DNA from: Halobiforma lacisalsi AJ5
GTDB lineage: Archaea; Halobacteriota; Halobacteria; Halobacteriales; Natrialbaceae
Assembly: GCF_000226975.2 (NCBI RefSeq)
Contig: NZ_CP019285.1
Coordinates: 434,001 to 498,000, forward strand
DNA length: 64,000 nucleotides
Direction: 5' to 3'
The first letter of the stretch is position 1; the number at the start of each line of letters is the position of its first letter. The position numbers and the translations under genes are program-made. Under the pieces are notes generated by a model. It ran no database searches and was not told the origin of the DNA. It worked only from the letters and a program-made list of their open reading frames with translations. Shown here in pieces: positions 25,171 to 34,534 of the stretch.

Positions 25171-26583
25171 ATGGAACGCGTGCGCTCGCGGCTGCCGACG
25201 GTACTTGGGGAGTTGCGCTCGAACCGGTCGTTTCTCCGACTGCTCGCCGGTCGACTGGTGACGAACGCCGGCGACAGCCTCTATTATATCGCCGCGATGT
25301 GGCTCGTCTTCGAACTGACCGGCTCGCCGTTGTACACCGGGCTCGCCGGATTCTTCGTGCGCGCACCGTCCGCCCTCTCCGTTCTCACCGGGCCGCTCGT
25401 CGACCGGTGGTCGCTCCGGCGCGTCCTCGTCGGCACGCAGTTGATAAACGGGCTGCTGGTGCTCGCGGTGCCCGTCGCTGCCTGGACCGGCCGGCTCTCG
25501 GTGTGGGTCGTCCTCGCGCTATTGCCGGTCGTGACGTTCGTCAACCAGTTCGTCTACCCCGCACAGAACGCCGCGCTCCCGCGGATCGTCGACGACGACG
25601 ATCTCGCGAAGGCGAACTCGCTTTTGTCCGCGGCCTACCAGGGCGCGGACATGGTGTTCAACGCGGCCAGCGGCGTCCTCATCGCGCTCGTCGGCGCGGT
25701 GACGTTGTTCGTGGTCGACTCGATCACGTTCGGCGTCGCGTTGCTCCTCTTTGCCGGGGTCTCGGTTGCGTCGGTGCCCGACCCTGCGGAGAACGACGCC
25801 GAGGACGTTGACACCAACCCCGACCCCGACCCCGATACCGATCCCGACCGCGAACCGGACGCCCCGGGCCCGATAGCGAACTATCGGTCGGAACTCGCGG
25901 CCGGAATCGGCTACGTCCGCGGCTCGCTGTTGATCGTCCTCCTGATCGGGGTCGTGGTGGCGAACTTCACCGCGGGCGCGATGCTCGGCGTACTGCCGGC
26001 GTTCGCCGATACCGTCGGCGGCCCGGACGCCTTCGGGATCCTGATGGCGGCCTACGCAGGCGGCTCGTTCGCCGGGACCGTGCTGGCGTCGCGCCTCGAG
26101 GACCTCCCGCTCGGTCGGTTCGCGGCGGCCGGCAACGTCCTCTCCGGAACGTTGCTGGCAGCGGCGCTCGTCCTCTCGTGGTTCCCCCTCACCGTCGGGC
26201 TGTTTTTCCTGACGTTCGTCCCCGTCGGGGCGTTCAACGTCCTCTTCTGGACGATGCTCCAGTCCGCGGTCGACGACGACCTCCTCGGCCGAGTCTCCTC
26301 GCTGGTCACGAGCGCCGCGACGGTCGCGATCCCGGTCGGCTCTGCCGTCGGCGGCGCAGTCGCCGGCGTCGTCGGCAGCCGATTCGTCATGTTCGGCTGG
26401 GCCGTGGGTAACCTCTTTTTCGGGCTCTACGTCACCGCGCGTCCGGCGCTCCGAACGCTGCCGCCCGCATCCGAGATTTCCGCCGCGATGTTGCGACTTG
26501 GGGACGAGACCGGTCCCGCCGTCGACAAAGACCCCGACAGCGACGCCCCACCGACCGACGCCGTCGGCGCGAGCGATCCCTAG
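25171..26583 (+). CDS. MFS transporter, drug/siderophore-exporter type
   Basis: This 470-residue, roughly 12-helix transporter resembles the MefA/EntS branch of the major facilitator superfamily: GRLVTNAGDSLYYIAAMWLVFELTGS in the first helix region and GPLVDRWSLRRVL in the 2-3 loop. A central acidic loop of Asp-Pro repeats (about residues 212-230) separates the two halves. The ATG at 25171 was chosen; the open frame extends upstream only through the regulator gene. Twin operators in its promoter suggest inducible efflux. The substrate is unknown. Confidence 0.85.
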   Translation: MERVRSRLPTVLGELRSNRSFLRLLAGRLVTNAGDSLYYIAAMWLVFELTGSPLYTGLAGFFVRAPSALSVLTGPLVDRWSLRRVLVGTQLINGLLVLAVPVAAWTGRLSVWVVLALLPVVTFVNQFVYPAQNAALPRIVDDDDLAKANSLLSAAYQGADMVFNAASGVLIALVGAVTLFVVDSITFGVALLLFAGVSVASVPDPAENDAEDVDTNPDPDPDTDPDREPDAPGPIANYRSELAAGIGYVRGSLLIVLLIGVVVANFTAGAMLGVLPAFADTVGGPDAFGILMAAYAGGSFAGTVLASRLEDLPLGRFAAAGNVLSGTLLAAALVLSWFPLTVGLFFLTFVPVGAFNVLFWTMLQSAVDDDLLGRVSSLVTSAATVAIPVGSAVGGAVAGVVGSRFVMFGWAVGNLFFGLYVTARPALRTLPPASEISAAMLRLGDETGPAVDKDPDSDAPPTDAVGASDP

Positions 26584-26624
26584 CCGGCGAGCGAGTTTTC
26601 TCGCTCGAGCGACGACCTGGGAAC

Positions 26625-27326
26625 GTGACGGAACCGATCCGCGACTGCGAGGACCACGGGCCGTTCGCGACGGACGACGGACGCTGTCCCGTCTGCGGCG
26701 CACGCGGTGACCAGGTGGTCTCGGGCTCGCGACGCCGCCGGCTCTCGACGTTCCTCAGCGGCGCGCTCCGGCACTTCCCGGACGACGTCGGCCTCGAGCC
26801 CGACGGCCGTGGCTGGGTGCCCGACGAGGACCTGGTCGCGGCGGCCCGTCGGAAGTACGACTGGGCCGACGAGCGCCGGGTCGACGCGGTGATCGCGACG
26901 GACCCGAAAGGACGGTTCGAGCGAACCGCCAGTACCGGTACCGATACCGGTACCAGTACCGGCGACGACCTCGAGTCGTCCGCCGACCGCCACCTCGTCC
27001 GTGCGGCCTACGGCCACTCCATCGACGTCTCGCTCGAGCCGACCGACGCCCCCGTCCCGGATCGGCTCTACCACGGCACCGCGCCCGACAACCTGTCGTC
27101 GATCCGCGAGGAGGGGCTGTTGCCGATGGCCCGCCAGCAGGTCCACCTCTCGGGAAGCCGCGAGGCCGCACGGCGAGTCGGCCGCCGACACGCCGCGGAG
27201 CCCGTCGTCCTCGTCGTCGACGCCGCGGCGATGCTCGCGGACGGCCACCGGATCGCGAAGCGGGGCGCTGAGACGTACACGACCGATCGCGTTCCGGCAC
27301 AGTACCTCTCGCGCTCGAGCGACTAG
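26625..27326 (+). CDS. kptA: RNA 2'-phosphotransferase (Tpt1/KptA) with N-terminal zinc ribbon
   Basis: KptA transfers an internal RNA 2'-phosphate to NAD+, releasing nicotinamide. The 233-residue protein has the Tpt1 core: LSTFLSGALRHFPDD (winged-helix start), RAAYGHSI, RLYHGTAPDNLSSIREEGLLP and QQVHLS. Ahead of it is a Cys/His zinc knuckle (CEDHGPF...CPVCGARG). A hexanucleotide-repeat insertion around 26930-26960 encodes a Thr/Gly/Asp-rich linker in the middle of the core. Translation starts at GTG. Confidence 0.9.
   Translation: MTEPIRDCEDHGPFATDDGRCPVCGARGDQVVSGSRRRRLSTFLSGALRHFPDDVGLEPDGRGWVPDEDLVAAARRKYDWADERRVDAVIATDPKGRFERTASTGTDTGTSTGDDLESSADRHLVRAAYGHSIDVSLEPTDAPVPDRLYHGTAPDNLSSIREEGLLPMARQQVHLSGSREAARRVGRRHAAEPVVLVVDAAAMLADGHRIAKRGAETYTTDRVPAQYLSRSSD
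26933..26961 (+). repeat. Hexanucleotide tandem repeat inside kptA
   Basis: Imperfect ACCGGT/ACCGAT/ACCAGT units repeat about five times, encoding a TGTDTGTSTG linker between the two halves of KptA. The count could vary between strains. Confidence 0.6.
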
Positions 27327-27390
27327 CGCCCGATGATTTCGTTACGGAAACATCGGTATTTATGACAGTCGTACGGACTAAGAGTAAGAC

Positions 27391-27825
27391 ATGGAACAGA
27401 CACGGGAACGTGACACGACAGCGTTCGAAGACCGACCGATAACGCCGACCCGACTCGGCGCAGCCGCGGGCGTGATGGACGTCGTCGTCTTCGCGGCGGT
27501 CGGCTATCTGACTCTAGAGAACGTAGCGATCGGGGCCGTCGCCGGCCTCCTGATCGGAATCGGGGTCTTCCTCTTCCTTCCGCTTTTCGTGAGCGTCGGG
27601 GAGGACGACGACCTCGAGGACCTGGCAGCGGACGACGGCGCACCGCTGCGGGCGTTTCACCGACTCGCCGGCGGGTTCGCGTTCTCTGCCGCGGGGTTAG
27701 TACTGTTCGCGACGGGATTCGCCGAACTGGCACCCCTCACCGCCCTGCCGGCGGCACTCCTGGCCGGCAGCGTCGTCTACCTGGGCGCTGGATTCGCGTT
27801 GCCGAACGCGCAACTTAAGCGCTGA
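27391..27825 (+). CDS. Uncharacterised four-helix membrane protein
   Basis: The 144-residue protein has about four hydrophobic segments in two pairs (near residues 24-44 and 46-68, then 90-110 and 113-135), with a short acidic loop between them. I do not recognise the family. A TATA-like TATTTATGAC ending near 27364 fits a leaderless start at 27391. It is convergent with trkH. Confidence 0.65.
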   Translation: MEQTRERDTTAFEDRPITPTRLGAAAGVMDVVVFAAVGYLTLENVAIGAVAGLLIGIGVFLFLPLFVSVGEDDDLEDLAADDGAPLRAFHRLAGGFAFSAAGLVLFATGFAELAPLTALPAALLAGSVVYLGAGFALPNAQLKR

Positions 27826-27890
27826 TCGGGTCGGTAGGGTCGGTGGGCCCTACCCGAAGCGAACGAGAGGACCAAATTCCGACCGAAGTC

Positions 27891-29438
27891 TCATCGATAG
27901 AGGTTCAACCGCTCGAGAACCGTCCCCAGCAGCACCGCCACTGGGATGATCTCGAGACGGCCGACCCACATGTTGAAGATCAGTACCACCTTCGCCGCCT
28001 CGGGCATGTCGGGCCCGGTGATCCCGGTGTCGAGCCCGACGGTACTCTGTGCACTCATCACGTCGAAGATCACGTACTCGGCCGGGTAGGACGGTGGCAG
28101 GGTCCACAGGAAGACGGCGACCCCCAGCATGAGAAAGAGGATCCAGAGGACGAACACGACCGCCGCCTCAGTGTACTCTCGTTCGACCTGGGTTTTGTCG
28201 AGCGAGCGCGCCCCCAGGCGGAGGTGTCGAACCGCAGTCTCGGGGACGAAGACGCTCCTGATCTGCCAGACGGTCCCCTTGAGCAGGACGAGGACCCGAA
28301 CGAGTTTGAGGCCGCCGACGGTCGATCCCGCTGCCGCGCCGGTGAGCATCCCGAGACAGAGCAGGAACGTCGGCCCGGCGGTCCAGACCCGTTCGGTCCC
28401 ACCGCCGAGCGTCGCCGTGCCGAACCCGGCGTTCGACGTCGCCGAGACGAACTGGAACAGGCCGATCCGGAACGTCTCTTCGAGCGTGTCGTACTGACCG
28501 TTGACGGCGAGAAGCCCCGTTAGCAGGAGCGAGCCGGCAGTAAACCAGACGAACACCCAGCGTGTCTGGATGTCCCGATAGAAGTTCGAGACTTCGCCTT
28601 TGAGGATCAGGTAGTGGATCGGAAACGCGATGCTGCCGGCGACCATCACCGGGATGACCGCGTACTCGATGGCCGGGCTACCGTAGTGGCCGATCGAATC
28701 CGCATGAACGGAGAACCCGCCCGTGGAGATGCCGGTCATCGCGTGGTTGAGCGCGTCCCACGGCGGCATGCCGGCGACGAGAAAGAGGACGATCCCGGCG
28801 AGCGTGAACCCGAGGTAGATCTTCCAGATTTCCGTGACCGTCGAGACGATGCTCGGGTGGATCTTCTCGGAGCGGGCCTCGCTCTCGAACAGCGTGAGCG
28901 AACCACTGCCGGGACGGGCGAGGATCGCGACGGTCAACACGATGACGCCGACGCCGCCGATCCACTCGGTGAACGACCGCCACCAGTGGATCGAGCGGGG
29001 AAGCTCCTCCTCGACGACCGCCATCGTCAGTCCGGTGCTGGTGAACCCACTAATGCTCTCGAAGACGCCGTGTACCGGCCGGAGGAAGACGGCGACCGTG
29101 TCGGTCATGGCTGGTGTATTCGCCCACGCGGGGTAGGGATCGAGCGCGATCGTCCAGGCGACGAAGAGGAAAGGGAGACTGCCCAGCAGGCCGACGGCCC
29201 CCCAGGCGGTGGCCGCCGTCACCATCGCCTCGAGTTTCCCGGGTTCCGGGGCTGATCGATAACGGCGTGCAAGCCCCAGGCCGAGCCCGCCGACCACTAT
29301 GGCGGAGGCGACGAACGCCGGGATCGCGTAGAGCTCGCCGTTGATCGCGGCGATCAGGACGGAGACGAGCAACATGAGCGAGACGATCTGCAGGATACGG
29401 CCGAGGTCGCGCCCGACCGTTCGATACTGCATTCTCAT
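27891..29438 (-). CDS. trkH: TrkH potassium uptake channel subunit
   Basis: TrkH is the pore of the Trk K+ uptake system. The 515-residue membrane protein contains four pore loops with the expected glycine filters (GFTSTGLTMA, GISTGGFSVHADSI, SNAGFGTATLGGG, AQSTVGLDTGIT). Its start overlaps the end of trkA by 4 bp on the same strand, so TrkA and TrkH are made together. Potassium uptake is central to the salt-in strategy of haloarchaea. Confidence 0.94.
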   Translation of the reverse strand: MRMQYRTVGRDLGRILQIVSLMLLVSVLIAAINGELYAIPAFVASAIVVGGLGLGLARRYRSAPEPGKLEAMVTAATAWGAVGLLGSLPFLFVAWTIALDPYPAWANTPAMTDTVAVFLRPVHGVFESISGFTSTGLTMAVVEEELPRSIHWWRSFTEWIGGVGVIVLTVAILARPGSGSLTLFESEARSEKIHPSIVSTVTEIWKIYLGFTLAGIVLFLVAGMPPWDALNHAMTGISTGGFSVHADSIGHYGSPAIEYAVIPVMVAGSIAFPIHYLILKGEVSNFYRDIQTRWVFVWFTAGSLLLTGLLAVNGQYDTLEETFRIGLFQFVSATSNAGFGTATLGGGTERVWTAGPTFLLCLGMLTGAAAGSTVGGLKLVRVLVLLKGTVWQIRSVFVPETAVRHLRLGARSLDKTQVEREYTEAAVVFVLWILFLMLGVAVFLWTLPPSYPAEYVIFDVMSAQSTVGLDTGITGPDMPEAAKVVLIFNMWVGRLEIIPVAVLLGTVLERLNLYR

Positions 29439-30106
29439 GCCCGATCGTCGGTAAACGCCGCGACGGCGTCTGTCAGCGAGGCGTCGTCGGTGAACACCGT
29501 CACCTGGTCGCCCGCCTGTATCCGGGTATTACCCTTCGGCGCGCGGATCTCGCCGTCCCGCTCGAGGGCGACGACGAGACTCCCTTCAGGGAGCGACCCC
29601 GAGTCGATCGCTGCGTCGAGCCGCTGGCCGGCCATCGGCGCATCGTCGGTGACAGTGAGTTCGACCAGTTCGGTCTCCTCGTCGAGTTCGATGAAGTCAC
29701 TGACGGTCGGATATCGCACAGAGTGGTAAAGCGTGTCGGCGATCAGGTGCTGGGGGTTCTCGATCAGGGTGGCACCGATCTTCTCGAAGACCGGGAGGTT
29801 CTCCGGATCGTGGACGACGCTGACGAGGTTCGGTACGTCGTGTTCCTCCGCGAGCAACATCACCATGATGTTGGTCGAGTCGACGTCCGTCGTGGAGATC
29901 ACGGCGTCGGCCCGGTCGATCCCCGCGTCCCTGAGCGTCGAGTGATTTCTGGCGTCGTCGTGCAACACGAGACAGTCGTACTCGGCGGATGCGGCGTTGG
30001 CCCTCGCTTCGTTCTGTTCGATGACGACGACATCGTTTCCGTCGTTTACCGCGCGTTCGACCAGATACGAACCGGTGTCACCCGCGCCGACGACGATCAG
30101 GTACAT
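29435..30106 (-). CDS. trkA: TrkA potassium uptake regulatory subunit
   Basis: TrkA gates TrkH by binding NAD(H)/ATP. The 223-residue protein begins at the ATG at 30106 with the Rossmann motif MYLIVVGAGDTGSYL and shows DADAVIST-like RCK_N strands. The C-terminal RCK_C domain runs from about residue 140 (FIELDEETELVELTV ... IQAGDQVTVFT). The open frame runs further upstream through the tRNA gene and is not coding there. It is first in the trkA-trkH operon. Confidence 0.94.
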   Translation of the reverse strand: MYLIVVGAGDTGSYLVERAVNDGNDVVVIEQNEARANAASAEYDCLVLHDDARNHSTLRDAGIDRADAVISTTDVDSTNIMVMLLAEEHDVPNLVSVVHDPENLPVFEKIGATLIENPQHLIADTLYHSVRYPTVSDFIELDEETELVELTVTDDAPMAGQRLDAAIDSGSLPEGSLVVALERDGEIRAPKGNTRIQAGDQVTVFTDDASLTDAVAAFTDDRA

Positions 30107-30301
30107 TCTGTCTCCCTTTCGTATCCCCTCGAGAAAAAGATACCAGAATCGGCACTCGTAAGCCGCTCGGGACGAGGCGGGTTGATTCGGCCGTACTCGC
30201 GGCACCACTCGTCTCGAGACGGTCGCTTCCTTCACGCCCCGTCTCGCGTCGTTCGAACCACCTCCGTTCATACTTGGCACTCTCGGGTTCAATCGTGCGG
30301 A

Positions 30302-30385
30302 TGCGAGGGAAGGGATTTGAACCCTCGGACCCCTACGGGAGCGGGTCTTAAGCCCACCGCCGTTGGCCTGCTTGGCTACCCTCGC
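30302..30385 (-). tRNA. tRNA-Leu (UAA anticodon)
   Basis: Read on the minus strand, this 84-nt gene folds into a tRNA with a GCGAGGG/CCCTCGC acceptor stem, an anticodon stem GTGGG/CCCGC around loop CTTAAGA (anticodon TAA), a long variable arm, and a T-loop GGTTCAAATCC. The class II variable arm and anticodon agree on leucine. CCA is not encoded and no intron is seen. Confidence 0.95.
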
Positions 30386-30479
30386 ACAGAAGGCACACGC
30401 CAGTTGTCCCCCGGTTGGGATGTGCGTTTCGGTGTCGGCCGACGAGCTACCGCGCCGTCGGGCGGTCGACTCGAGCGTC

Positions 30480-31472
30480 TCACCCTCGAAGATCCGCTTC
30501 CACATCGGTCGGTTCCTCGATTTCGACTGCGGCCGGGCGGGGGAGATCGTAGCGCACCCCGGTCAGTTCGGCGGAGACGCGCCACAGACGACGGGCCGTT
30601 TTACGATCGTACGACGCTTCGGCGGAGGACTGTCGCTCGGGTGCGCCGCGCATGTTCATGAGACCGCCCGGGCCGTAGTACGCGCCCCCCTCGACGTCGG
30701 GCGCGGTCGCGGCGTACAGCGTCGGCAACGCTCCCTTCTCGGCCGACTGGGCGAGCACGGCGTTCGACACCCGTCTGCCCGCCAGGCGGAGCCACCGTCC
30801 CAGTCCCTCTTCGCGTTCGATCCCGCGGTACTGCAGTTTCGTGTCGGCATAGCCCGGATGGACGGCAACGCTGATCGCGTTCGTGTCGGCCGTCCGGAAC
30901 CGCCGCTCGAGTTCGTAGGCGAAGAGAACGTTGGCGAGTTTCGACTGCCCGTAGGCGTCCCAGGGGTCGTACGACCGCTCGCCGTGGAGGTCGTCGAAGT
31001 CGATCTCGCCGCGTTCGTGGAGGCCGCTCGAAACGGTGACGACTCGCGCCGGGTCCCCGGCGTCCGTCGCCAGCGACTCGAGGAGCAGTCCGGTGAGCGC
31101 GAAGTGTCCGAGGTGGTTGACGCCGAACTGCGTCTCGAACCCGTCCTCGGTCTCGGAACGAGGGATGGCCATCGTCCCCGCGTTGTTGATCAGGGCGTCG
31201 ATCCGCTCGTCGGCGATCCGGCCGACGAACGCGCGGACCGACTCGAGGTCTGCGAGGTCACAGGCCTCGAGCCGAAGGTCGGCATCGGGCACGTCGTCGT
31301 GAATATCCCGGACTGCCTCCCGGCCGCGTCCTTCGCTGCGGCAGGCCATGACGACGGTCGCGCCGTTACGTGCGAGTTCGCGGGCCGTCTCGAGGCCGAT
31401 ACCGCTGTTCGCACCAGTGACGACGGCGGTGCGTTCGGTCTGGTCGGGGATGTCGTCGGCGGTCCAACCCAT
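30480..31472 (-). CDS. Short-chain dehydrogenase (retinol-dehydrogenase-like)
   Basis: The 330-residue oxidoreductase starts at the ATG at 31472. It has the SDR cofactor motif TGANSGIG (about residues 20-27), NNAG, the catalytic Ser (VSSGLHERG) and YGQSK. The C-terminal half is longer than in classical SDRs and resembles eukaryotic WWOX/retinol-dehydrogenase relatives, which reduce or oxidise hydrophobic carbonyl substrates with NADP(H). The true substrate is unknown. The very long open frame continuing upstream is a GC-rich shadow of the next gene. Confidence 0.88.
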   Translation of the reverse strand: MGWTADDIPDQTERTAVVTGANSGIGLETARELARNGATVVMACRSEGRGREAVRDIHDDVPDADLRLEACDLADLESVRAFVGRIADERIDALINNAGTMAIPRSETEDGFETQFGVNHLGHFALTGLLLESLATDAGDPARVVTVSSGLHERGEIDFDDLHGERSYDPWDAYGQSKLANVLFAYELERRFRTADTNAISVAVHPGYADTKLQYRGIEREEGLGRWLRLAGRRVSNAVLAQSAEKGALPTLYAATAPDVEGGAYYGPGGLMNMRGAPERQSSAEASYDRKTARRLWRVSAELTGVRYDLPRPAAVEIEEPTDVEADLRG

Positions 31473-31591
31473 ACACACCGTACACAGCGACGACTGGTAA
31501 AGAACAGCCCAAACCACGCCGGAGAGCCCCTCTCTCGAGCGCGACGAACGTCGAGTCAGCGGCGAGCGACTCCCGGGACCGGCGGAACCGC

Positions 31592-33712
31592 TCAGTTCGG
31601 CCGCAGCGAGGGCGACGAGATATCGACGGTCGCTTTCAGCCTGAACCGGTCGTACGCCGCCGCGACGGGCAACTCGAGGAGGGAGCCGTCGGGGTCGGTG
31701 TACCCGTAGTGCTCCGGATCGGGATCGAACGCGCCGAAGACCCGGATCTCCTCGAGGTCGGTCCGGGCGACGAACCGCTGGAGAGCGCCGGTATCGTAGC
31801 CGATCCAGAGGTCGTCGCCGTCTACCTCGACGCTCGTCGGATCGAGGTCGAACTCGCCGTCGGTCACGTCGTCGCCCCGTGCCAGTCCAACGAACGCCGA
31901 CGCGTCCGCGACGTCGCTCGCTCCCTCCGGAACGTCGAACCGGAGTCGCGTCTCCCCGCGGCGGCGGGAGACCGCCCCCTGGGTGCCGAGGTCCTCGTCG
32001 ACCCGAAGGATGCGGTCCTCGAGTTTCGGCTCGACGGGGCTGTGTTCCTCGAGGTACTCCATGACGGCCGGCCCGAGGGCGGTGCCTGACTCCCAGATGA
32101 CCGGCGCATCGCGGAACGGCTCGTACGCGCCCGCGATGTCCTTCAGATAGTCGGTCGTCGAGACGACGTAGGTCTCGTCGGGCTCGAGCGGATCGCCGTC
32201 GACGTAGACGTCGCCGATCTCGGGTTCCTCGTGGCCGGTCCACTCGTACTGGAGGCCGGCGACCTGCTGGCCCTGCTGGGCACCGAACGCGTTGTCGGGG
32301 AGGACGCCGATCCGGTTCTCGAGTACTCGTTCGATCTCCGAACCGGTAGCCTCGAAGACGACGATCTCGTTGCCGAACGGGAGGATGCTCAGGACGTCGC
32401 CTGCGGTGAGTTCGCCCGGCCCGTAGGTCGTATTCGTCCGGATCCCGCCCCCGTTCTGGAAAGCGACTTCGGCGTCGTCGTGTGCGTCGAGCATGACGTC
32501 CGTGATGAGGTTCCCGATCCGGGCCTCGCGGCCGTACGTAACGGAGCCGGACGTGTCGAGTTCGACCGCGGTCTCCCCGACCGACCGCTCGAGTTCGTCC
32601 TCGAGTTCCTCGTACTGGGCCTCGATACGGCGCTGGAACTCGGGGTCGGGATCGACGCCGCCGTCGAGGTCGATCCGCTCCCAACTGACGAGGTCGCCGT
32701 TCTCGTCCAACGTCATCACGCCGAGGTGGAAGTACGCGTACCCGATCTCGCTGATGACGGTACCCTCGTGGATCTCCGCGGCGTCCATCGTGTAGTGGGA
32801 GTGCGAGCCGAAGATCGCGTCGAGCCCGTCGACCTTCTCGGCGAGTTCGAAGTGGGTCTCGTGAGGGGTGTGTGACGAGCAGACGACGACGTCCGCGTCC
32901 TCTCGGTCCCGGAGCAGCGTCGTCATCTCGCGGGCGGTCTCGACCGGGTCCCGCTGCTCGTACTCGTCGGGATAGTCCGTGATGCCGTGGAACCCACGCA
33001 GGACGACGTTGAAGACGCCGACCGTGAGGTCCCCGACCTCGAAGGTCGTGTACCGCTGGGTACCCGGAAGGAGGTCGCCCTCGTCGGTGTACAGCGCCGA
33101 GTTCAGCCAGGGGAATTCGCTGTCCCGGAACCGCTGCTCGGCGACGTCGACCCCGTAGTCGAAGTCGTGGTTTCCGACGCCGGCGGCGGCGAGGTCCATG
33201 TCGTTCATGAACTCGACCTTGTGTGCGCCCTCGGTGAAAAACGAGATCGTCGAGGAGCCGAGTTCGTCGCCGTTCGCGAGGAAGAGGGCGTCGTCGCGGT
33301 CGCCGAGTTGCTCCTGGACGACGCGCCGGTAACGGGCGATGTTCGGCCCGTCGGGTTCGCCGATCTCGCTGTGGCTGTGGAGGTCGTGGACGATAGTGAC
33401 CGTGTCGTCCGACGCCCCCTCGAGGGCGGAGTCGGACGCGCCGACCGTCCCAGTACCGGACGCGAGTCCCACTCCGGCGATGCCGGCCGCGGTCACCCCC
33501 ACCATGAACTCGCGGCGGGTGTGGGCGCATCCACAGCCACACTCCCGGTCGATCTCGTCCGGACGCTTCGGTCGCAGATCACCGTCCGCCTCGACCGCGT
33601 ACACGTGGCTTCGCTCAACCGCCGGTTCGCCGCGTCTAGATCGTGATCGAACTCCCGTCCGCCGCCCACAGTCGGACTGGTCACGAGACATGAGTGTCAC
33701 GATCGACGGCAT
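31592..33712 (-). CDS. Tat-exported 5'-nucleotidase / metallophosphoesterase
   Basis: The protein should hydrolyse extracellular nucleotides. A twin-arginine signal (HTRREFMVGVTAAG) lies about 65 residues in. The metallophosphoesterase domain follows (HDLHSHSE, GNHDFDYG, GSHSHYT) and then the 5'-nucleotidase C-terminal domain (NGGGIRTN, LPFGNEIV). About 110 extra residues end the 706-residue protein. A TATA-like box at 33733-33740 is 25 bp before the ATG at 33712, favouring this leaderless start; the ATG at 33691 would shorten the unusually long region before the Tat motif. It would supply phosphate and nucleosides. Confidence 0.88.
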   Translation of the reverse strand: MPSIVTLMSRDQSDCGRRTGVRSRSRRGEPAVERSHVYAVEADGDLRPKRPDEIDRECGCGCAHTRREFMVGVTAAGIAGVGLASGTGTVGASDSALEGASDDTVTIVHDLHSHSEIGEPDGPNIARYRRVVQEQLGDRDDALFLANGDELGSSTISFFTEGAHKVEFMNDMDLAAAGVGNHDFDYGVDVAEQRFRDSEFPWLNSALYTDEGDLLPGTQRYTTFEVGDLTVGVFNVVLRGFHGITDYPDEYEQRDPVETAREMTTLLRDREDADVVVCSSHTPHETHFELAEKVDGLDAIFGSHSHYTMDAAEIHEGTVISEIGYAYFHLGVMTLDENGDLVSWERIDLDGGVDPDPEFQRRIEAQYEELEDELERSVGETAVELDTSGSVTYGREARIGNLITDVMLDAHDDAEVAFQNGGGIRTNTTYGPGELTAGDVLSILPFGNEIVVFEATGSEIERVLENRIGVLPDNAFGAQQGQQVAGLQYEWTGHEEPEIGDVYVDGDPLEPDETYVVSTTDYLKDIAGAYEPFRDAPVIWESGTALGPAVMEYLEEHSPVEPKLEDRILRVDEDLGTQGAVSRRRGETRLRFDVPEGASDVADASAFVGLARGDDVTDGEFDLDPTSVEVDGDDLWIGYDTGALQRFVARTDLEEIRVFGAFDPDPEHYGYTDPDGSLLELPVAAAYDRFRLKATVDISSPSLRPN

Positions 33713-33732
33713 TTACCAAAAGTGTTGCTAGT

Positions 33733-33740
33733 AGATATAT
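33733..33740 (-). promoter_or_regulatory. TATA box of the 5'-nucleotidase gene
   Basis: ATATATCT-type sequence (minus strand) centred about 25 bp upstream of the ATG at 33712 supports that start as leaderless. Confidence 0.45.
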
Positions 33741-33868
33741 CTAACAGAATCGAGCAGGACGTACAGAACCGAGAACCGATCACCGGCCGCCGATCGGTGG
33801 CATTCGGCGGTCACGCCGCTGGAGGGCTCCGGGAACGAAACGTCCGAACGAAGGCGAGAACCGCTCAG

Positions 33869-34387
33869 TTACTCGTCGTGGACCGTCACCGACTCGAGCA
33901 ACACGTCCTCGGACGGGCGGTCGTTGGCGTCGGTGTCGACCGAACCGATCTCGCGGACGACGTCCATCCCGTCGGTGACCTTCCCGAAGACGGCGTGGCG
34001 GCCGTCGAGGTGGGGCTGGGCGTCCAGCGTGATGAAGAACTGCGAGCCGTTGGTGTCGGGACCGGAGTTGGCCATCGAGAGGATGCCCGCGTCGTCGTGA
34101 CGGAGTTCGTCGTGGAACTCGTCGTCGAACTGGTAGCCGGGGCCGCCACGGCCCGTGCCCGTCGGGTCGCCGGTCTGGATCATGAAGTCCTCGATGATGC
34201 GGTGGAAGAGGACGTCGTCGTACAGCGGTTCGCCGTCGACTTCCTCGCCCGTCTCGGGGTCGGTCCAGGATTTCTCGCCCGTCGCGAGGCCGACGAAGTT
34301 CTCGACGGTCCGGGGGGCGCGCTCGTCGTAGAGTTCGACGTCGATGTCGCCCTTGCTCGTGTGCAGGGTTGCAGTAAGGTCTCCCAT
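33869..34387 (-). CDS. Cyclophilin-type peptidyl-prolyl isomerase
   Basis: The 172-residue cytoplasmic cyclophilin accelerates proline isomerisation during folding. It starts at the ATG at 34387 ([15 protein letters not shown]). The fold motifs are complete: [29 protein letters not shown] with the catalytic Arg, [20 protein letters not shown] and [12 protein letters not shown]. No signal peptide is seen. A promoter is shared with the divergent AstE-like gene. Confidence 0.94.
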   Translation of the reverse strand: MGDLTATLHTSKGDIDVELYDERAPRTVENFVGLATGEKSWTDPETGEEVDGEPLYDDVLFHRIIEDFMIQTGDPTGTGRGGPGYQFDDEFHDELRHDDAGILSMANSGPDTNGSQFFITLDAQPHLDGRHAVFGKVTDGMDVVREIGSVDTDANDRPSEDVLLESVTVHDE

Positions 34388-34534
34388 ACCCTCCGCGACG
34401 CTAGCGTGGGTGAAAACCGTGGTGGTCTCCGCACGACCCGTTCGGTCGAGGTCACGGGCCCCGAGGGGTGAGATCATCGGAACCCGGCACGTCGCCCCCG
34501 CAGGTACAAGCGGCCGGAGCAAAAACGAACGGGT

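Noticed and set aside
31473..33542. N-terminal extension of the SDR gene to 33542
   Set aside because: The added part is Arg/Pro-rich and overlaps the 5'-nucleotidase in another frame; the SDR begins at 31472.
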